Shown here: positions 11,401-13,863 of the stretch, in pieces
Layout of the letters: each line of letters opens with the position of its first letter
Position numbering within the stretch: position 1 is the stretch's first letter
Assembly: GCA_002496725.1 (NCBI GenBank)
Contig: DALI01000054.1
Location: forward strand, 1 to 13,863
Direction: 5' to 3'
DNA length: 13,863 nucleotides
Origin: Euryarchaeota archaeon UBA181
GTDB taxonomy: Archaea; Thermoplasmatota; Poseidoniia; Poseidoniales; Thalassarchaeaceae
Position numbers and translations under genes: made by a program
Notes under the pieces: generated by a model
What the model was told of the DNA's origin: nothing
Database searches by the model: none
Seen by the model: the letters and a program-made list of their open reading frames with translations, nothing else

Positions 11401-13863
11401 AATCTCAAGTGTCCTTAGCATCACGGCAAAGAGAGAAGAGAATTGATCGCAACTGCCCTCCAGAGAATTATTGAGCATCCAATAAGCTAAATCTGATTCT
11501 TCTTCTAAGCCAGATGGTACAACCGTGCCATTGTTATTTCTGAGGAATGATATGGTATCATTACCATCAGAGATAAAACTCGCTATCGCAGAAACCTTAT
11601 CCCATGCGGAAATGGCCCCCGAATCATTGACTATTGTTTGGGTTACACCTGAAACATACTCGAGCATTCCCCCCCTCGCAATGAACACGGGTGGTAAATC
11701 AGTAGCGTAATCCGTACCGGTAAATTCTGTTGAGTTGTCTCTGATTGATTGGGTGAAATTGACTTGAGGGGTAGTGAAGAAAGAGGTATCAACTGATGAG
11801 CCATCGACCAGAACGTCTCTGGTGAAATTTGAGAAATTCAGGCCAGCAGTAGGATCAATCCAACCAGTATAATTGACAGTATTGTGGGGGAGTATGAGTT
11901 CTTCGCCCGGACCTGCGACACCTGGTCCCCGATAGTTAATCTCCCAACCTATTAGAGTCGAATTATCCCAAAACTGTTGGTTTGCCACGCCTTGTGTTGT
12001 TGAGAATCCGGGTGACATCTCGGTATTTCCAACCAAGGATGTGTTCACGCCCCATGATACACCCGTATATTGATCATATGTGTGCCATCTCCAGTAAATT
12101 TGGATCTCTGGGTCGAGGATAGAGGACTGATTGGTAGCGACTAGGTAGAGGGAATTAGAAGAAATATCGTCAGAGGGGTCCCAAGGATTACTTGTTGCAT
12201 CTGCGCAGCCGCCATCCCAATAGTCAGAGGGGCATTCCTGTCCGTCGGGAACCCCACCCCCATCAGTATCAGGGTCCCTCCAGTCAGTTCCTGTGGAGTT
12301 CTCTATGGTATCAGGAATTCCATCTCCATCAGTATCTACTGGATTTCTATCGTCATTGGGGTTATTTTGAGGATTTGTACCATCAAGATACTCCTGGAAG
12401 TCTGTCACTCCGCCATTGTCCGTATCGGATTCATTCCAGAGAGTGAAGTATGTGTCATTAGTAAAATTACCACCCATTCCCGGGAATGATACTATGCATC
12501 CAGTGGTATTCTCGAAATAATTATTCAACCCATCACCGTCTGTGTCAAGTAGATTTTGACAGGGATCCAGGGGATCTGTCCCGTTTAGTATCTCATCCAA
12601 GTCATCTACTCCATCTGAGTCAGTATCCACCATATTGGGATCGGTTGGGAAGCCCCATGTTGCGAGATACTCTTCCCAGTCTGCCAGACCGTCTCCATCT
12701 GAATCTGAGTAATCATCATCGCAGATAGGGTCGTTGACGGCACCTATTGTAGCATTCCAGCACCAAGAGAAGTTGGTGAATAGGACAGTGGATGTGTTAG
12801 CCGGTAAATCAGTATCGACATTTCTCAGCACATCAATATCAACACTCTCGTATCTGAATTCAACAAGAGTACCATTCGATTGAACGTAGTATGCCATGGG
12901 GGCATCTGTCTGCCGCCAATCCAGAGGCGATTGATCTAGTTGAGTAGTCGAGTTCAAAGTGAGCGCAGACGTGACCGCATCCCAGGCTAATATCTGTAGA
13001 GTAAGGCTCTGTTCGGAAAGGCAAGGGTCAGAATTGTGGAAAGGGAGTATTTCATCCCCATCTGAAACACCACCCCCATCTGTATCGAATACATTCCAAA
13101 GGGTGCAAGACATATTTTCCTCCCAATTCTGAATTCCATCCCCATCGAAGTCACCAGCATCTTCAATTCTGGTTGGATCGGTCTCATTCATATCAACGAT
13201 TCCATTGCCATTGAGGTCTTCTTGGCCATCATCAAATTGGTCCCCATCGGTATTGTTATTTCTTGGATCGCTGGCTTGAGGAGGGTTACCATACTGCCCA
13301 TTGACTTCAACGCCATCTTCGATACCATCGGAGTCTGTGTCTACTGATGTAGGATCAGTAAGGAGGATTAATGCCTCATATGAATCATTTAGGCCATCTC
13401 CGTCAGTATCATTCGACTGGGGGTCTGTAGAGGTTATTCCATCCACTTCTGCAGTGAGAAATTGACAACCTCCTGGGCCAAGTAGTAGAACTGGGTTACA
13501 GGGGCTTTCAGTAGCCGTCATTGCCAGAGGTCCTGGTCTGAAATATTGCGTCGGAGGAGTCGTAGATCCATTTCTAGTCCCCCAAGCTGGATTCACGTAT
13601 TCCTTCAAATTGATTAGTCCATCACCATCTGGATCTCCGAAGGTTCCATCCATGTTGCTGTTAGAAGTTGGATCTAGTCCGTTTGCGGCTTCCCATCCAT
13701 CGGGCATCCCATCGCCATCGGTATCCCACCCATCTGGGTCTTCATCGGATACGCCATCGCCATCATCGTCGTCACTGGAACAATCCGTGTCGCCATCGCC
13801 ATCGCCATCAAAGCTGTCTACCATTCCATCCTTGTCATCGTCGAAGGAGTTGAAGCAAATGTT
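5401..13863 (-). CDS. Giant cell-surface protein: Ca-binding repeats, transglutaminase-like core, Ig-like stalk, membrane anchor, DUF4129-like tail (5' end outside window)
   Basis: The frame is open across the right edge. The first in-window ATG (13824) sits inside a repeat and 13 more in-frame codons precede it, so the true start is outside; 2,820 residues are visible. Order from the N-terminal side: about 14 thrombospondin-type-3-like DxDGDG repeats (about 13863-12230), a beta region with YWRWHTYDQYTGVSW resembling TgpA-type proteins (about 12150-11620), a transglutaminase-like core (about 11620-11235), beta-rich linkers, about 11 clear Ig-like modules (about 9460-5875), one membrane helix (5850-5785) and a 127-residue cytoplasmic tail. 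About 90 N-x-S/T sequons lie in the ectodomain and none in the tail. Thirteen cysteines occur up to the transglutaminase core and none in the following 1,800 residues. No frameshift is seen. A surface role (adhesion, substrate capture or cell-wall binding) is inferred. The signal peptide should lie outside the window. Confidence 0.9.
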   Translation of the reverse strand, partial: NICFNSFDDDKDGMVDSFDGDGDGDTDCSSDDDDGDGVSDEDPDGWDTDGDGMPDGWEAANGLDPTSNSNMDGTFGDPDGDGLINLKEYVNPAWGTRNGSTTPPTQYFRPGPLAMTATESPCNPVLLLGPGGCQFLTAEVDGITSTDPQSNDTDGDGLNDSYEALILLTDPTSVDTDSDGIEDGVEVNGQYGNPPQASDPRNNNTDGDQFDDGQEDLNGNGIVDMNETDPTRIEDAGDFDGDGIQNWEENMSCTLWNVFDTDGGGVSDGDEILPFHNSDPCLSEQSLTLQILAWDAVTSALTLNSTTQLDQSPLDWRQTDAPMAYYVQSNGTLVEFRYESVDIDVLRNVDTDLPANTSTVLFTNFSWCWNATIGAVNDPICDDDYSDSDGDGLADWEEYLATWGFPTDPNMVDTDSDGVDDLDEILNGTDPLDPCQNLLDTDGDGLNNYFENTTGCIVSFPGMGGNFTNDTYFTLWNESDTDNGGVTDFQEYLDGTNPQNNPNDDRNPVDTDGDGIPDTIENSTGTDWRDPDTDGGGVPDGQECPSDYWDGGCADATSNPWDPSDDISSNSLYLVATNQSSILDPEIQIYWRWHTYDQYTGVSWGVNTSLVGNTEMSPGFSTTQGVANQQFWDNSTLIGWEINYRGPGVAGPGEELILPHNTVNYTGWIDPTAGLNFSNFTRDVLVDGSSVDTSFFTTPQVNFTQSIRDNSTEFTGTDYATDLPPVFIARGGMLEYVSGVTQTIVNDSGAISAWDKVSAIASFISDGNDTISFLRNNNGTVVPSGLEEESDLAYWMLNNSLEGSCDQFSSLFAVMLRTLEIPTRKVTGFSGGYWNGDAFEVYGKDFSSWVEVHLQTNQNLGNADLGWVPFEACPQMSTVEVFNESWGPLWVDRDLAGQSIWMNGTLRFTDNQTSVEGVGLEMYLVKSNMTELVPGSAALSEHFIGSAVTDSNGSFNITGLPDDAIDPGTGSLVIMTKSLGYVGIQGIYSNWDLNVTDDVSMSISEPQPASEPKLGIGVNNTVTGSISLENTPYNDISLIDSMQVLLNYTTTQDGPVSLISPIGPGGYFEFSVPINESEQEGLISATLDYTGWHQDDLNNATSPVYHIRPSSESFNLNLTQAPNLTISLEGEGLNNTLLEINRLIYLNGTALSKSEVPEALNGTLTLQMRRSGTNAEFKTLATWYLNDSDWLSSPGQFSLNWSFLDVDVPLPAGLVEVRYQYLADQLFAKDETTVIDAHGIKSYVQFNYTLSPSPKGVATDVLVRLSDHTGSEITSFPGLFTLSVNSSEVWNGSATDVPKIVTSWEPSPLIQAGDYPWVLSYNGSTWISPNQTTDSVRVQGRASPSFTLGDEWVPMGNNSWISGSIIDSDLNVTVIGNNTSVSLFLDVPSTLPPGPDGNPLPPDRFTLASDWLNTSTGEYNLSFSMPGGIGSGVYQAVLLIDFAKNAPDGIPYFIDPAIENPLDIGIQTMFYVEAIPTDAIVVAGENLTATATVRDIESNERLSNATVEIYFDWGGALQQLLNTSVSGNDGVVEFQSLIPSDSPPGYYDVLILAPDDLTDSLQTADAGRWLSNESFVNLTVQVQSSVRIDNSPLPEVTAGQSFQIDGQVMDSFDVNRTVAGPVSLEVFFLNDPSEKLITNFVTSTNGTFSISVPTDPLGDGVTNGLKTVVISVENGSSPFYLTGTGSDSVLVRGVVQFNDRTPLINTIVDRGSSISFGAKIVESSNNDREISGVNVSAKFHETWITSEISSNSQGFVNFSFDVPHSHPLGTISVMLMFNGSNGTESLHSSFTFINTIIVRSPTSISFNPITANPAAGEFIDVSGNLTSSNGSGIVDRSGNPLSPSLTFVIDGIATGFSVTGGSVDSNGSWSARIFLDMSFPRGTHNISATYTPTVNYYSSSSSNGTFDSRGFSMISILNPSDLDPDARTIRGDPFDLNISIMDNAGEVVENAEVKVLVDGLEEWVGFTDIDGMINTSLTTDPNRAPGPMTVTAVFEGINGTTGLLGDQTWTRIVILAPTVIEVTGISGTSVAGDEVTFTGTLLDEHGMPLLNDGSPNGGVLHLAIDEIDVGPIYIDLSNATSGIWEITYDLPLDMDYGQHTFSIDFLGGFTWVDPMGQGDSLNPEYYLSSTLTLPFNVTQTSQVILTTPQGEIDRNELLLIEGLLTDGAGRPLSNRNLDAYMNGLLLTSLNVDENGSFSLFFPVPSDMALGPREVTIVFSGEEFIIGSNSTTIFTVFSPTVVSIIDPEPVAVGDVLNLRGSVRDNLPDGWLANHSLQIFIDGILIGTTTTEENGSWHHSWVVSEFLDVGIHPLTVISPDQGYYRQSSVNTNLTIAYHTTINLNVENSVATRGGMWNFSGRLYDSDSPGSPGLENRNVSFLLDGDEIIVVKTGLDGTFSFSHELGYSISRGAHQVSVVYYGEELYLSDVTNTTVFSRADVKIEILLISDEVVRGDETRPIRVRGRVLEIGGDGNTMEEMELSLMWEDSLEPNAVITWDQATGQFLVTSNAKTYMPPGESSFSIEVEPDTERFLNGGSIDFDLQVLVSVNFELIPDSLFVGIGQNKISGKINVTALDDNRNPPVEGVAITASLTNETSTHFTVVGLTDENGIFNYQFESFHADHSLWDRAFWGNLKVEFSSDSDLIDPVNATEFAQFSEVEINYEAEATKSLLRPAIILILLMALLGAASMLVISIRKKRQAAIDELAGVFSYTAELLAAGDEVREAIFNCYEGLCNILMSRGFLRRDFETVREFEMAIRSALPISEQSLLSLDRIFEEARYSSHVLGEPHRESAQMALNSVLQEIDQIEEVPVRSKGKLIED
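5404..5784 (-). other. Cytoplasmic C-terminal domain resembling DUF4129
   Basis: The 127 residues after the membrane helix open with RKKR, a positive-inside signal, and are helical. They contain ETVREFEMAIRSALPISEQS followed by LLSLDRIFEEARYSSHVLG. This resembles the DUF4129 pattern (T-x-x-E-F ... L-x-x-L-t-x-x-F-x-x-A-R-Y-S), a domain that often closes membrane-anchored transglutaminase-like proteins of the TgpA type. Two cysteines (NCYEGLC) are present. Its function is unknown; the linkage to the core at the other end of the chain supports the overall family call. Confidence 0.7.
5785..5850 (-). other. Single transmembrane helix of the giant protein
   Basis: Twenty-two uncharged residues (starting PAIILILLMALLG and ending SMLVISI) are followed by RKKRQ. 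This gives an outside N-terminal part and an inside C-terminal tail, in agreement with the sequon distribution. Confidence 0.93.
5875..9460 (-). repeat. About 11 Ig-like (Big-type) modules of roughly 110 residues
   Basis: Each module shows the same plan: an opening strand, V.GD/AG before a strand, a variable DGxP-type loop, a turn such as DENGSF, EENGSW, STNGTF, DSNGSW or GLDGTF followed by a strand, then xLGxxxVxVxFxG. Clear starts can be seen at FYVEAIPTDAIVV, SSVRIDNSPLP, VVQFNDRTPLI, SPTSISFNPI, SMISILNPSD, PTVIEVTGIS, SQVILTTPQG, PTVVSIIDPE, TTINLNVENS, VKIEILLISD and NFELIPDSLF. Such modules serve as stiff spacers in cell-surface proteins. Copies are divergent in sequence and contain no cysteine. 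Confidence 0.8.
9461..11220 (-). other. Beta-rich linker region between transglutaminase-like core and Ig stalk
   Basis: About 590 residues with alternating strand-like segments and module hallmarks that are weaker than in the stalk (DSNGSFNITGLPD, GPGGYFEFSVPI, STGEYNLSFSMP). They are probably four to six further Ig- or carboxypeptidase-regulatory-like beta domains. The first (near 11010, SAVTDSNGSFNITGLP) most resembles the regulatory-like type. Borders cannot be set by eye. Confidence 0.5.
11235..11620 (-). other. Transglutaminase-like (papain-fold) core with altered catalytic residues
   Basis: The fold pattern is clear: EGSCDQFSSLFAVMLRTLEIPTRKV..GFSGG, then GKDFSSWVEVHL, then GWVPFEACP. 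These match the family run GxCxxFA...lR..GIPaR.V.G, DaHAWVEVY and GWVPFDPTP. The cysteine is present (codon 11449-11451). The expected histidine is serine (11323-11325) and the expected aspartate is glutamate (11251-11253). The domain may be a binding module or an enzyme with a different residue set. Confidence 0.8.
12230..13863 (-). repeat. Thrombospondin-type-3-like calcium-binding repeats
   Basis: About 14 units of the form DTDGDGxxDxxE occur, many followed by a T/S-DP end, for example NDTDGDGLNDSYEALILLTDP cut into short strands. DxDxDG loops bind calcium in thrombospondins and in many bacterial and archaeal surface proteins. Eleven cysteines are scattered among the units. The array is interrupted by a non-repeat insert of about 90 residues (about 13020-12730). 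At DNA level the unit appears as variants of CCATCTCCATCAGTATC on the plus strand. The array continues past the window edge. Confidence 0.88.
13791..13809. repeat. Short tandem hexamer in the calcium-repeat coding region
   Basis: CGCCAT is repeated three times with a remainder of one base. On the coding strand it encodes DGDGDGD. In-frame slippage here would add or remove Asp-Gly pairs without breaking the gene. Confidence 0.6.

Noticed and set aside
12230..13809. Regularly recurring short sequences that could suggest a CRISPR or satellite array
   Set aside because: The repeats are in one open frame, differ in spacing and sequence, and encode DxDGDG calcium loops. There are no unique spacers of equal length.
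13822..13824. ATG near the right edge as the start of the giant protein
   Set aside because: Thirteen more sense codons with the same Asp-rich repeat character precede it up to the window edge, and no signal peptide follows it.
5474..13853. Many plus-strand open frames opposite the giant gene
   Set aside because: They lie antisense to a continuous frame with consistent modular protein sequence, and none shows a domain of its own.
1..13863. tRNA, rRNA, insertion sequence, toxin-antitoxin or phage genes
   Set aside because: I searched by eye on both strands and saw no cloverleaf, transposase, terminal repeat or phage-type gene. The RHH gene has no adjacent toxin-like partner beyond the doubtful 40-residue frame.

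Overview
The window most likely comes from a marine planktonic euryarchaeon of the Marine Group II (Poseidoniales) type. The reasons are an archaeal-looking gene set (a Rad3/XPD-family Fe-S helicase, a ribbon-helix-helix regulator, TATA-like boxes upstream of genes), arginine codons dominated by AGA/AGG, and a very large, acidic, sequon-rich surface protein built from calcium-binding DxDxDG repeats and Ig-like modules. A bacterial-type glutamate dehydrogenase sits at the left edge. The assignment is an inference, because no ribosomal RNA or other marker gene is present.

Layout, left to right. (1) Positions 1-747, minus: the N-terminal 249 residues of an NADP-type glutamate dehydrogenase, cut by the window edge. 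(2) Positions 856-2184, minus: an HD-domain phosphohydrolase of the COG1078/SAMHD1-like type with an intact metal-ligand set. (3) Positions 2185-2329: a divergent, AT-rich control region with a perfect 14-bp palindrome and an overlapping inverted repeat. (4) Positions 2330-2698, plus: a small regulator that appears to hold two ribbon-helix-helix units in one chain. It is followed by a possible 40-codon gene (2709-2831) that contains a strong GNRA-capped hairpin. (5) Positions 2891-4891, plus: an XPD/Rad3-like helicase with four cysteines placed for an Fe-S cluster. (6) Positions 4931-5404, plus: an unrecognised 157-residue protein in the same frame as the helicase. (7) Positions 5401-13863, minus: one giant open frame (2,820 residues visible, 5' end outside the window) whose stop codon overlaps that of gene 6 in a shared TTAA.

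The giant protein is the dominant feature. From its N-terminal side it has about 14 thrombospondin-type-3-like calcium repeats, a TgpA-like beta region, a transglutaminase-like core that keeps the cysteine but appears to have lost the histidine and aspartate, about 1,800 residues of cysteine-free Ig-like modules, one membrane helix, and a short cytoplasmic domain resembling DUF4129. About 90 N-glycosylation sequons lie outside the membrane and none inside. It reads as a cell-anchored stalk displaying a calcium-stabilised tip, possibly for adhesion or substrate capture.

The left half looks like ordinary metabolism and nucleic-acid upkeep. The regulator could plausibly act on the divergent promoter it shares with the HD hydrolase. 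I see no insertion sequence, CRISPR array, tRNA or rRNA. The strongest candidates for something undescribed are the giant protein with its degenerate transglutaminase core and the tandem RHH regulator with its palindromic intergenic region.
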